Source of the DNA: Corynebacterium sp. 122RC1
GTDB taxonomy: Bacteria; Actinomycetota; Actinomycetes; Mycobacteriales; Mycobacteriaceae
NCBI RefSeq assembly: GCF_024580955.1
Contig: NZ_JANIKD010000014.1
Location: 1-63,684, forward strand
Direction: 5' to 3'
DNA: 63,684 nt
Part shown: positions 1 to 8,544 of the stretch, in pieces
Layout: every line of letters begins with the position of its first letter
How positions within the stretch are numbered: the first letter of the stretch is position 1
Notes under the pieces: model-generated
What the model was told of the DNA's origin: nothing
The model's input: only the letters and a program-made list of their open reading frames with translations
Database searches by the model: none
Position numbers and translations under genes: made by a program

Positions 1-290
1 CAGTTGGGGAGGGAACGGGCGGGTCAAGCCCCCGCCAGGGGGTGCGGTGGGGCAAGGTACTTATTCTGTCGCGCGTGGAGGGATTCGCAAACTTGCACAT
101 CAAGTCCATAATGTGAAAGTTTCTGGCTCTTTGGCTGCAGCGTCCCCTCCGCCGAGCGGTGACGAATTGTGGACAAAACCACAGATAAGGCAGGTAAAAC
201 TCTTCATGCCTAGGGGAAACCCATTTTTTTGTTAGGCAAATTAACAAGGTTAAGCAACGGCATTCAAGACCTCTACCTGTAGTTATCTTG
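1..290. other. Intergenic region before the YhgE pair, no gene recognised
   Basis: No convincing coding frame or RNA gene is seen. A GC-rich hairpin lies at 18-36 (GGCGGG, 7-nt loop, CCCGCC) with no T-run on either side, so it is not a convincing terminator. The stretch becomes AT-richer from about 210 onward, as expected near a promoter. Confidence 0.4.
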
Positions 291-320
291 TTGGCCTTTG
301 TGTTAAGGCGAGGTTAGGAT
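291..320 (+). promoter_or_regulatory. Candidate promoter of the YhgE pair (possible leaderless start)
   Basis: TTGGCC (291-296), an 18-bp spacer, then TAGGAT (315-320). Transcription would begin about at the GTG at 327, and no good Shine-Dalgarno precedes that GTG. This arrangement fits a leaderless mRNA, which is common in corynebacteria. Inferred from sequence only. Confidence 0.4.
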
Positions 321-326
321 CGCAGG

Positions 327-2984
327 GTGAAAACTAGCTGGCGCGTCTTTGTCCGTGATGCCAAACGTATTTTGGCGGTGCCTAAGGCATTCATCATTGT
401 CATTGGTATCCTCATCACCCCTGCGTTATACACATGGCTGAATATCGCTGCGTTTTGGGATCCCTACAACAACACCGAAGCGATTCCGATCGCGGTGGTC
501 AACGAAGATAAGGGGGCCACCTCCGATCTCACCGGTGAGATTAAGGTAGGGGACCAAATAGTTGATCAATTGCGGCAGAATGACCAGCTGGGGTGGGAAT
601 TCCTCTCAGCCGACGAGGCTGATGAAAAGATCCATCGGGGCGAGGTGTACGCCTCCTTTGCCATCCCCGAAGAGTTCAGCCAGCAGCTCGTGGACATCTT
701 CAGCGGCAGCCGCGCCCAGCCGACCATCGAATACTCCGTCAATGAGAAAAAGGGTGCCATCGCGCCGAAGATTACCGACGCGGGATCCAACTCCCTTGAC
801 ATTAAGATCACCTCCGCCTTCCGCGAGCAGCTCGGCAAGGCGGTGTCGGAGACCCTGCGGGATCGTGGCGTTGACTTTTCTTCGAGCATCCAAGACACGC
901 AATCGACAACGACCCAGACATTGCAAGACTTGGAAGCCCAGCTTGGCACCACACGGGACAACGTGCAAGATATCGCCAATCAGCTCGCCGACTCCGGCCA
1001 GACCGCAAGCGACGTCAAGGGCATGCTGGCGGCGGCCGACCCGGCGCTGGGAGATGTCGCCGCCTCCTTGACCAACATTCAGACCATCTTGGATACCGTC
1101 ATCACCGACGCGCAGGTTTTTGCACAGTCCACCGGTGATGCCAGCGCGAAGGCACAAGAAGCACTGGGCGTGTCCACCGCCAATGCCCGAAGTGCGCTCA
1201 CCTCCACCTCGGCGATGCTGGGCGAGGTGGGCACGCAAATCCAAGGCGGTACGGACAGGTTCAGCCAGGGCATTACCGCCGCCGAGAATTCTCTGACCGC
1301 CGCCGAGGCGGCGTTGGGTGCTGTTTCGCAGCCTTTGGCCGGCGATACCCTCGCGGGGGTTCGCACCCAGCTCGATCAAGCCCAGGCAGTGGTGGATCAG
1401 CTCAATCAGGTAGCCTCCACGGCCACCGAGACCTCTCGGCAATTAGACGCCCTCGGCAACGACTTCGCGACATTGATCGACCGGGCCCAAGACAGCAGCG
1501 GTGCGCTGCGATCGACTTCCAATGAGGCGGTCAATTCGCTGACTACACGGGTGACCGCCCTGTCCGCGCGCGCCGGCCTGCTGGCCGGTCAGGCAGCGCA
1601 GACGCAAAGCTCCTTGGGGCAGATCACCGCCTTGGTCGATGGCTTGGAAGACCAGTTGCAGTCCACGCAGGACATCCTGGTGGCAAGCGACGGCAACCTG
1701 GCCGATCTCCAGGACTTCGCCCGCAATTCCGAGGCCGATGTCGCAGCGCTTGCGGCCGCGCTGCAGTCGGGTACGCTGCAGACCGTCACCGGACTCGATG
1801 CCGACAACATCGGAACCTACCTGGCTTCACCAGTGGAATTTGAAAAGCAAGCGCTGTTCCCGGTTGCTTCCTATGGTTCTGCGATGTCGCCGATGTTCAT
1901 CAACCTCTCGCTGTGGATCGGCACCTTCATCCTGATCATCATCTTCCGCGTGGAGGTGGACAAGGAAGGCTTCCGCGCGTTGGCCCTGCGGCACGCCTAC
2001 TTCGGCCGCTTCCTGCTGCTCAGCGTCCTCGCGATCGCGCAGGCAATCATCGTCAGCGTAGGTACCTTGCTTATCGGCGTGCAGACCGTCAACGCCTTCG
2101 CCTTCGTTGCAACGGCAGTCGTGATTGGCCTTAGCTATTTGGCCATTATCTATGCACTCGCGGCAGCTTTCGGCCACGTAGGCCGGGCCATAGCTGTGGT
2201 TTTGGTGGTGCTGCAGATTCCCGGCGCATCCGGGCTCTACCCGATCGAGTTGATGCCGGGATTCTTCCGTGCCATTTACCCGGTCTTGCCGTTCTCCTAC
2301 AGCATCAAGGCCATGCGAGAGACCGTGGGTGGCTTCTATGGCAACCAATATCTGCACTACATGGCGATCGTGTGCGCGATGGGGCTCATCGCACTGATCC
2401 TCGGCCTCATCCTGCGCCGACAATTGGGCTATTTCACGCGCCTATTCAACAACGAGCTCGCGCGCACCGAACTGGTCATCAATGAAAACGTGGAGATCCT
2501 CGGCTCCGGCTATAGGCTCAGCCACATCATTGCGCTTCTGTCTAACCGAGGCGAATTCTCCCGCGAACTGACCCGCAGGCGCGAGAAGTTCGATGCGTCT
2601 TATCCGATGCTGGTGCGCGTGCTGACCATAATCGGCCTGGCCGGCCTTTTCGTGCTGGGGATTTTGTCGCGGGCGACGTCGATTAGCAAGCCGGGTCTTT
2701 TGGCGGTGGCCACCCTGTGGGGCCTGATCATCGTCGGCGCGCTGGTGACCACGGAAAGCTTGAAGCAGTCCCTGCGGCATGCAAGTGAGCTCGAGGCACT
2801 AAGCGAGGATGATCTCGTCGCAGCGCTCAGGCAACACCGCGCCATCCATAGTGCAACCACCGACGAGCCGGACCCGGAGGCGCAGCCGGCCGAGAAGGTG
2901 CTCGCAACCGGTGTCACCGAAGCTACCGATACGAACGATAAGACCGAGACCACTGAATTCCCGGCACAGGAAGGAGGAAAATAA
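327..2984 (+). CDS. YhgE/Pip-type membrane protein, first of a tandem pair
   Basis: Large polytopic protein (885 aa) of the YhgE/Pip (phage infection protein) family, related to ABC-2-type transporter membrane domains. The sequence shows one N-terminal membrane segment (about residues 18-40), a long extracytoplasmic region of about 450 residues rich in Ala, Gln, Thr and Ser and probably coiled-coil, and a C-terminal block of about five or six membrane segments between residues 520 and 800, ending in an acidic hydrophilic tail. A GTG start is used. The stop codon overlaps the ATG of the next gene (TAATG), so the two are translationally coupled and probably form a hetero-oligomer. No ATPase gene is adjacent. 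Family role is poorly known: export of lipids or proteins, or envelope function, are possibilities rather than conclusions. Confidence 0.85.
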   Translation: MKTSWRVFVRDAKRILAVPKAFIIVIGILITPALYTWLNIAAFWDPYNNTEAIPIAVVNEDKGATSDLTGEIKVGDQIVDQLRQNDQLGWEFLSADEADEKIHRGEVYASFAIPEEFSQQLVDIFSGSRAQPTIEYSVNEKKGAIAPKITDAGSNSLDIKITSAFREQLGKAVSETLRDRGVDFSSSIQDTQSTTTQTLQDLEAQLGTTRDNVQDIANQLADSGQTASDVKGMLAAADPALGDVAASLTNIQTILDTVITDAQVFAQSTGDASAKAQEALGVSTANARSALTSTSAMLGEVGTQIQGGTDRFSQGITAAENSLTAAEAALGAVSQPLAGDTLAGVRTQLDQAQAVVDQLNQVASTATETSRQLDALGNDFATLIDRAQDSSGALRSTSNEAVNSLTTRVTALSARAGLLAGQAAQTQSSLGQITALVDGLEDQLQSTQDILVASDGNLADLQDFARNSEADVAALAAALQSGTLQTVTGLDADNIGTYLASPVEFEKQALFPVASYGSAMSPMFINLSLWIGTFILIIIFRVEVDKEGFRALALRHAYFGRFLLLSVLAIAQAIIVSVGTLLIGVQTVNAFAFVATAVVIGLSYLAIIYALAAAFGHVGRAIAVVLVVLQIPGASGLYPIELMPGFFRAIYPVLPFSYSIKAMRETVGGFYGNQYLHYMAIVCAMGLIALILGLILRRQLGYFTRLFNNELARTELVINENVEILGSGYRLSHIIALLSNRGEFSRELTRRREKFDASYPMLVRVLTIIGLAGLFVLGILSRATSISKPGLLAVATLWGLIIVGALVTTESLKQSLRHASELEALSEDDLVAALRQHRAIHSATTDEPDPEAQPAEKVLATGVTEATDTNDKTETTEFPAQEGGK

Positions 2985-5308
2985 TGAACGCGACCCGATT
3001 TATCATCCGTGATGATGCCCGCCAAATCCGCGGCAACGTCATGATGGGGATCTTTATGAGCGTGCTCGTTGCCCTCCCGCTGCTGTTTACGTGGTTTAAC
3101 GTGCTGGCTAGTTGGGATCCCTTCGGCAACTCCGATCGACTCAAGATAGCGGTGGCCAACACCGACGAGGGGTACCAAACCGACGTGCTCAACCTCGAGG
3201 TCAACGTCGGCGACCAGGTTCTCTCGCAGCTTCGCGGAAACAAGAGCCTGGATTGGATCATCACCGACGAGGACACCGCGCTCGAGGGAACGCGCTCGGG
3301 CGACTACTACGCCGCCATCGTGCTTCCGGAGAACTTCAGCACCTCGATGTTTACCTTCTACGCTGGTGGCGCGGCGCCTGCGGACATCACGCTGTATACC
3401 AACGAGAAGAAGAACGCGCTATCGTCCAATATCTCCAACCAGGGTGCCCAGGGCGTGACCTCGCAGATCAACGCCGCATTCACCCAGGTACTCAGCGAGG
3501 TGGCGATGGGGCTGGCGCTGGACGTCTCCTCCTTCCTCGACGACGAAGAAACCGCAGCCACCTTGGATCGTTTGGAAGTCCGGCTGGAATCATTATCAAC
3601 GCAGCTGACGTCCGCTTCCCATACGGTGAGTTCTTTCCAATCGCTGGTCAGCGCCTCGGTTCCGCTGGTGGAAAGCGCCCAGAACCTGACCGTTTCCCTG
3701 GATGATTCGCTCAACACCGATAGTGGATTGACGGGGTCATCCGATGGCTCGGATTCCGGCCTCGATGACGCAACCAGCGCGCTCGGAGATTCTCTCGACC
3801 GCACTGCGGACAGCGTCAGCGCAGTACAAAGCCGTTTGGACTCCGTGCTCAACTCGGCATCCACGGGGGCGAACTCCCAGGCGGATGCGATTGATTCCGC
3901 AGCCGCCGGCATTGATAACCAGGTTGCCGCCTTCCGCCAGACTCGCGATTCGCTCAACAATGCGATCCCGTCCCAGCTGCGGGGCACCCCTGCGGCGGTG
4001 GGTTTGCTCGCGGATCTCGACGCGGCCATCGCGCGCCAGGATTCCCTCGCGCAGCGGCTGCACACGCTGGCTTCCGACCTGCGCTCGGATCAGACCACCA
4101 ACCAGCAGGCCCGCGATCAGGCCCGGCAGGCGATCGATGAAGCGACCACAGCGATTGCAAACGCCAGGGATAACTACCGCACCAACTTGCAGCCCCAGCT
4201 TGAGCAGCTGCGCAGCAACATGGCCGATGCCAGGGACAACCTAGCGGTGGTCGGCTCCTACCTGGATAACATCCGTGCCAGCTTCGCAGACACCGACCAG
4301 GGGCTGCTGCAGACGCTTACGGATGCGCAGACCAGCTTGGGTATCTCCGCGGACAACATGTCCAACGGGGCGCAGCGCTTGGATGATGCCGTCAAGGAGA
4401 TGGCGGATGCCCGCGAGTCCGGAGATCTCAAGCGCATCGCGGCCGTCATCGGCACCGATCCCGAGGGGCTGGCGAAGCTCATCGCCTCCCCCATCAACGT
4501 GGAGCGCAACGAGATCTTCCCCGTTGCCAGCTTCGGCGTGGGTATGACGCCGCTGTATAGCGCCATCGCCTTGTGGGTCGGCGCGCTGTTGAGCTCTGCC
4601 TTCCTGCACACGGTGGTCTCGCGCAACGTGTACCTGCGCTATCTTGCCTCGAATCCGCCGGCCCCAGCGGAAGACGATAGCGACGGCACAGGTGTCACAG
4701 ACGGCACAGACGGAGACGACAACGTCGCTCAGGGTGCCGGCGTGACTGGCGAAGACGCTGCGGATGAAGCAGGGGTGATGGAAAAGACCAAAGCCAGGGA
4801 TGGTTTTACCGGCATACAGGAGTATTTCGGTCGCTTCTTCCTTTTCTGGGTCGTCGGCATGGCACAGTCCACGCTTTTGATGCTGGGCCTCATCGTCTTC
4901 GTTGAGATTGAGCCGGCGCATCCGTGGCTGCTCATGATCAGCGGGTGGATTACCTCCTCTGTATTCATGCTGATCATCTACACGCTGGTGCTCTCGCTCT
5001 CCAACGCCGGCAAGGCCGTCGCGGTGGTCTTCCTGGTGCTCCAGATATCCGCGGCTGGCGGCGCATATCCGCTGGAAGTGCTTCCGCACTGGTTCCAAAA
5101 CATCAGCCCGTGGCTGCCTGCAACGTATTCCATCAACATGATGCGTGCTGCCATCGCCGGTATCTACGAGTGGGACTACCTCACCAACATGGGCATGCTC
5201 TTGTTGTTCCTGCTGCCCACCCTGCTGGTGGGTCTGGTGCTGCGTCATGCGATCGCCGCCCGTATTCACAGCATGACTGAGGATCTGGAGTCCACGAAGG
5301 TGATGTAG
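2984..5308 (+). CDS. YhgE/Pip-type membrane protein, second of a tandem pair
   Basis: 774-aa paralogue of the preceding gene with the same architecture: N-terminal membrane segment (about residues 17-38), a long extracytoplasmic coiled-coil-like region, and a C-terminal membrane block. It differs by an acidic Asp/Gly/Thr-rich insertion of about 60 residues between the first and second C-terminal membrane segments (about residues 560-605). The Shine-Dalgarno AAGGAGGAAA lies directly before the ATG and inside the end of the upstream gene. The pair is a two-gene operon; the next feature downstream is convergent on the minus strand. Substrate is unknown. Confidence 0.85.
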   Translation: MNATRFIIRDDARQIRGNVMMGIFMSVLVALPLLFTWFNVLASWDPFGNSDRLKIAVANTDEGYQTDVLNLEVNVGDQVLSQLRGNKSLDWIITDEDTALEGTRSGDYYAAIVLPENFSTSMFTFYAGGAAPADITLYTNEKKNALSSNISNQGAQGVTSQINAAFTQVLSEVAMGLALDVSSFLDDEETAATLDRLEVRLESLSTQLTSASHTVSSFQSLVSASVPLVESAQNLTVSLDDSLNTDSGLTGSSDGSDSGLDDATSALGDSLDRTADSVSAVQSRLDSVLNSASTGANSQADAIDSAAAGIDNQVAAFRQTRDSLNNAIPSQLRGTPAAVGLLADLDAAIARQDSLAQRLHTLASDLRSDQTTNQQARDQARQAIDEATTAIANARDNYRTNLQPQLEQLRSNMADARDNLAVVGSYLDNIRASFADTDQGLLQTLTDAQTSLGISADNMSNGAQRLDDAVKEMADARESGDLKRIAAVIGTDPEGLAKLIASPINVERNEIFPVASFGVGMTPLYSAIALWVGALLSSAFLHTVVSRNVYLRYLASNPPAPAEDDSDGTGVTDGTDGDDNVAQGAGVTGEDAADEAGVMEKTKARDGFTGIQEYFGRFFLFWVVGMAQSTLLMLGLIVFVEIEPAHPWLLMISGWITSSVFMLIIYTLVLSLSNAGKAVAVVFLVLQISAAGGAYPLEVLPHWFQNISPWLPATYSINMMRAAIAGIYEWDYLTNMGMLLLFLLPTLLVGLVLRHAIAARIHSMTEDLESTKVM

Positions 5309-5378
5309 CAATCGCTGCGGGTTAACGTCACACGCGCCCTTGCTTGCCGACGCCGCCCGCGCCGCCGGCGGCCGGGGC

Positions 5379-6862
5379 CTATAGCGCGCGCTTGAATCCC
5401 ACGTGGCTAGGGTGATATCCCAGCCGCTTGTAGAAGTCGAGCGCGCGCTCATGGGTCTCATCCACGCTGACCTGTGCCATTTTCGCACCACGGGCGCGCC
5501 CGTATTCGTGGGCCCATTCGATCATCGCGGAGGTAAGCCCGATCCCGCGTACCTGGGCGGCCATCCGAACCGCCTGAAGCTGCAGGCGGGTGGCGCCGCC
5601 GCGGGAAAGCTCGGGCAGGATGGACAGCTGCATGGTGCCCACCGTGGCCCCGGCGTCGTCTTTGATCACCGCCAGGAACTGGTTGGGGTCCCTGGCAAGA
5701 ATCGTGAAGGCATCGTCGTAGGCCGGGTGCTCGCCCTTTTGCACGGCGTCGCTTTCCAAGCGTGCGCCATGTTCGTCGTCGGAAAGCATATTGACGATAT
5801 CGGCGACGTCGCCGCGCACCGCGCGCTGTACCCGAAACTGCCTGTCATCGACGGTGAGCAGACCACCGACGGATTCGCGGGCCCGCTGCCGGATATCGCT
5901 TACCACCTCATCGAGCCACCCGCCGACATTGCGCCGCGCCTGCGGGGTATCCGGGTAGCGGCAGCGCAGATGCAACCCCGTCTCGTCCAAAATAAACCAC
6001 ACCATCACCCCATCCGGGCGGATGCTTGCGCCCACATACTGCGCCTTCAGGCCCACAGAGTCCACTCGCACGGGAAGCCGGCGCAGATCGAGCCAGGAAA
6101 TCGCGAACATGCCGGGAGTTTCCGGCATGTCACCCCAGGGCTTCATGATGTCCTCCAGCGGCCAAGAACCCAAGCGTACCGCCTCCTTGACGGAGTCGGC
6201 GCAGGCGGCGGGGCGGGGATCTGTCGATTCGAGAACGGAGTTGGTGATAAACCACCCCACCGAGTTGTGCCGCTGGTGGTCATAGCGGCTATGCACGGGA
6301 AAGACTGCGCGCAGCGGGGCGTTGGCCTGTTGGCGGGTGACCTTCGTCATCGCCGCCACCACCGTCGACAACGAGGACACCCCATCGGCGCGGGCCTGCG
6401 CGGAAAAGGCGGCGGCCTCGTCAACGCCTAGAACGTCGCGGACCTCCACGCGCTCGACGTGCGGGCCCGGCTCGCCCAGCGGCAGCGGGAGGCGCGGCAT
6501 GCCCCCCGCCGCTTGCGTCGATGATCTCGGCCCAGCGCCGGTGAATCTCCACCGGCGCCTGTTCGCGCTCGCGCAGGCTTTGGGTGTGCTGCGAAAACGG
6601 GGCGACCTCGGAAAGTTACGGGGTCCCGATGACGTATTCACCCAAGGCGGCAAGGAAATCGCGCAATACCACCACCATCGACCACATGTCTGTGTGCGAG
6701 TGGTCCACGCCGATGATCACGGTGGTCTCAGTGACCGTCTCAATGGCACACAGGCGGTAGGAAGGAGATGCGAAGGGAGCGCAATAATGGTCAAGGACGC
6801 GGCGGACCGCATCGTTTACGGCCTCGCCTGCATGAATATAATGCTCCACCCAGCCTCCGGGG
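5379..6862 (-). pseudogene. Broken PapA-like condensation-domain acyltransferase fused to a C-terminal GNAT domain
   Basis: Read from 6862 downward, the first fragment carries the acyltransferase active-site motif HSHTD (HxxxD) and resembles mycobacterial PapA proteins. An in-frame TAA at 6616-6618 interrupts it, yet the same frame continues with sensible protein (LSEVAPFSQHTQ...). A C6 run (6502-6507, G6 on the coding strand) then shifts the frame: one base fewer would join it to the remaining 370 or so codons, which start PRLPLPLGE, a hallmark PapA segment. The last 155 residues are a GNAT acetyltransferase domain with an acetyl-CoA loop (VRGIGL). The 5' end is cut by the IS110-type element. 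So the gene has three lesions. The product would have been an acyl transferase for a lipid or glycolipid; the GNAT part could still be translated from an internal start, but nothing proves it. Confidence 0.8.
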
Positions 6863-6872
6863 GTGTCCCTAT
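6863..6872. repeat. Left copy of the 10-bp core flanking the IS
   Basis: GTGTCCCTAT, identical to the copy at 8304-8313. Interpreted as the recombination core present at both ends after IS110-type insertion. It could also be read as a target-site duplication. Confidence 0.65.
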
Positions 6873-6940
6873 GTTTTTGTCAAGTGTTAGGTTGTCGCTG
6901 ACGAATACAGATGTGGGGGTAGCTTTTAGGCGTGCTTAGG

Positions 6941-6966
6941 AACCGGCCAGCGTGTGCTGGTCGGTT
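6941..6966. other. Strong hairpin in the IS downstream end
   Basis: AACCGGCCAGC, a GTGT loop and GCTGGTCGGTT form an 11-bp stem with one mismatch or wobble, followed on the plus strand by TTTTCGTCTTT. It may terminate transcription entering the IS from outside, or be part of a structured non-coding RNA of the element. Confidence 0.5.
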
Positions 6967-6980
6967 TTCGTCTTTAGACA

Positions 6981-8192
6981 TTATGCGGCGACTGGGTGTG
7001 GTGGGATTTCTCGGAAGAACTCTTTGTTTTTCAGCATTGCGTAGATGACGTTGCATCGGCGTCGTGCCAGGCAGATAACTGCCGCGTTATGGCGTTTACC
7101 TTCAGCGCGTTTACGCTCGTAGTACTGTCGTGACGGTCCGTGGCTGCGGATCGGGGCAAATGCGGAGTAGAACAAAGCGTTTTTCAGTCGCTTATTGTCT
7201 GATCGTGCTGGGAATTCGCCTCTGATTGATGATCCTGATCGTCGTGTCACTGGTGCGATGCCCGCGTAAGCGGCCAGGTGGCTGGCGCTATCGAAGTCGG
7301 AGCCGTCACCGATCGCCAGGAGGATCTGTGCTGCGGTCTTGATGCCGTCTCCGGGCATGCTCATCAAGACCTCACAAAGAGGGAAATCATCAAGCATCCC
7401 CTCAACCTGTTCAGCAATGGTGTCGCGCTGCTCTTTTAACGCCTTGATGTTTGCAGCTAGTTGGGGAATGACGAGCTCGGCGGCATCGCTTCCAGGCACA
7501 ATAACTGTTTGCGCTTTCAGTGCTGCAAAAATCTCGTCTACCAGTGGGGTGGGGTATTTTCGTGTGTGCTTGATCATCCAGTTAAGCACTCGTTGGTATC
7601 CGGCTCGTTTCAGCCCCTGGGGCCCTTTGTAGTGGATCAGCATGTCCAGGATTGGGGTGCGAGTCAGGGTGCAGCCAGCAAAAACTCGTTCCAGTCTGGG
7701 GTAGATCTGAGTGAGGATGCTACGTAGTCGGTTGACGGTGCGGGTGCAATCGCGGGCGATGCCGTCATCGAAGCCGGAGAGCATTTTCAATGCTGATAGA
7801 ACTTCGTTGTTTCGGTCGACGGCACGCAGCGTGTGAGGCATTGTTCGGGCGGTGTCGGCGATGATGAAGGCGTCGCGTTTGTCTGTTTTCGCACGGCCCG
7901 GATAGAGATCTGCAGCTTTGCGCATGGCTAGGCCTGGTAGGTATCCGACTTCGCATCCGCAGACACGGGCTACAGCAATCGGTAGTGCGCCGATGGTATT
8001 GCGTTGATCGACGACCACGAGAACAAAGCCATGCTCTTGAAGCTGATGGAAAACGCTTGCTAGATCGGACTCGAGTTGAGGCAATGGTTTGTCGAAGACC
8101 TTGTTGCCGTCGCGGTCGAGAGCGCAGGCGTGGTGTTCAGACTTACCTACGTCTAGGCCGAGGAATATGTCGATGGAGTGTTCCTGCGACAT
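6981..8192 (-). CDS. IS110-family transposase (DEDD recombinase)
   Basis: 403 aa, full length for the family. The N-terminal RuvC-like DEDD domain starts with LGLDVGKSEHH (first catalytic Asp about residue 14) and contains YLPGLAMRKAADLYPGRAKT and DKRDA. The C-terminal Tnp20 domain (about residues 265-370) has the MPGDGIKTA helix-hairpin-helix segment, AAYAGIAP and SGSSIRGE, which holds the catalytic serine region. ATG at 8190-8192 is preceded by AGGAG about six bases upstream. The frame is intact, so the element may still be active. Its insertion disrupts the PapA-like gene. A second, diverged and truncated relative lies at the right edge of the window. Confidence 0.93.
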   Translation of the reverse strand: MSQEHSIDIFLGLDVGKSEHHACALDRDGNKVFDKPLPQLESDLASVFHQLQEHGFVLVVVDQRNTIGALPIAVARVCGCEVGYLPGLAMRKAADLYPGRAKTDKRDAFIIADTARTMPHTLRAVDRNNEVLSALKMLSGFDDGIARDCTRTVNRLRSILTQIYPRLERVFAGCTLTRTPILDMLIHYKGPQGLKRAGYQRVLNWMIKHTRKYPTPLVDEIFAALKAQTVIVPGSDAAELVIPQLAANIKALKEQRDTIAEQVEGMLDDFPLCEVLMSMPGDGIKTAAQILLAIGDGSDFDSASHLAAYAGIAPVTRRSGSSIRGEFPARSDNKRLKNALFYSAFAPIRSHGPSRQYYERKRAEGKRHNAAVICLARRRCNVIYAMLKNKEFFREIPPHPVAA

Positions 8193-8303
8193 GGTGAGCT
8201 CCTAGAAAACGAGATGAATATGTCGTTGTTCCAGTCGCTGGCGTCATGACATTCGTTGTGAGCACCCACGTTACAAAGAGACCTGGATATATAGATTCCG
8301 GCC
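8193..8303 (-). other. IS upstream non-coding end, candidate bridge-RNA region
   Basis: About 110 bp between the core and the transposase start. It contains a small hairpin (CCAG-CGA-CTGG in transposase sense) and an AT-rich TATATAT segment close to the outer end that could serve as a -10 region. Location matches where IS110-group elements encode their guide (bridge) RNA; no full secondary structure was verified. Confidence 0.35.
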
Positions 8304-8313
8304 GTGTCCCTAT
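8304..8313. repeat. Right copy of the 10-bp core flanking the IS
   Basis: GTGTCCCTAT, identical to 6863-6872; see the mobile element entry. Confidence 0.65.
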
Positions 8314-8469
8314 CAGCTGTCATCGAACGTCCTAGCACCCGGTGGCAACACCCCCGGATCATGAAAACTACAGGGCAGATAAGTCATACCGGGACCAGCG
8401 ACTATCCCCATTATCGGGGATACCCACAAGGTAACGGGCTGAGGCAGGGGCTTGTGTTGGACAAGCTAA
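8314..8469. other. Intergenic remnant upstream of the disrupted acyltransferase
   Basis: No intact gene. On the minus strand one frame (8362 to 8304) reads into the acyltransferase fragment if the IS is excised; a second frame runs GMTYLPCSFHDPGVLPPGA before stopping. Neither is long enough to supply the missing N-terminal 80-100 residues of a PapA protein. A small hairpin TCCCC-ATTATC-GGGGA lies at about 8405-8420. Confidence 0.3.
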
Positions 8470-8525
8470 AAGCCGTGAGCAGGGAAAGGAGATTGATTGA
8501 ACTCCAAATTCCTCGCTCACGGCTT
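8470..8525 (-). terminator. Probable terminator of the metallopeptidase gene
   Basis: Perfect 11-bp inverted repeat AAGCCGTGAGC (8470-8480) and GCTCACGGCTT (8515-8525), 34-nt loop. On the minus strand, downstream of the gene ending at 8545, the stem is followed by TTTAG. Confidence 0.55.
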
Positions 8526-8544
8526 GCTACGTTGAGGGGGTACT

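Larger units (their letters stand above)
6863..8313 (-). mobile_element. IS110-type insertion sequence, complete copy
   Basis: One transposase gene (6981-8192) with about 110 bp of non-coding DNA on each side. The same ten bases, GTGTCCCTAT, flank the element at 6863-6872 and 8304-8313, so the unit is 1441 bp with one core copy. No terminal inverted repeats are visible, as expected for IS110 relatives, which recombine at a short core with a DEDD recombinase guided by a bridge RNA. The non-coding ends are where such an RNA would lie. Removing one unit joins the acyltransferase fragment (GGWVEHYIH...) in frame to the codons at 8304-8362. Confidence 0.8.

Noticed and set aside
3112..4244. Arg/Pro-rich open frames inside the second YhgE gene
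   Set aside because: Alternative-frame shadows typical of high-GC coding sequence.
6873..6885. Outward-facing promoter at the IS end (TTGACA on the minus strand)
   Set aside because: A -35 box is present but no -10 lies at a usable distance in the flanking acyltransferase sequence, nor at the circular junction, where the TATATAT segment would be about 25 bp away.
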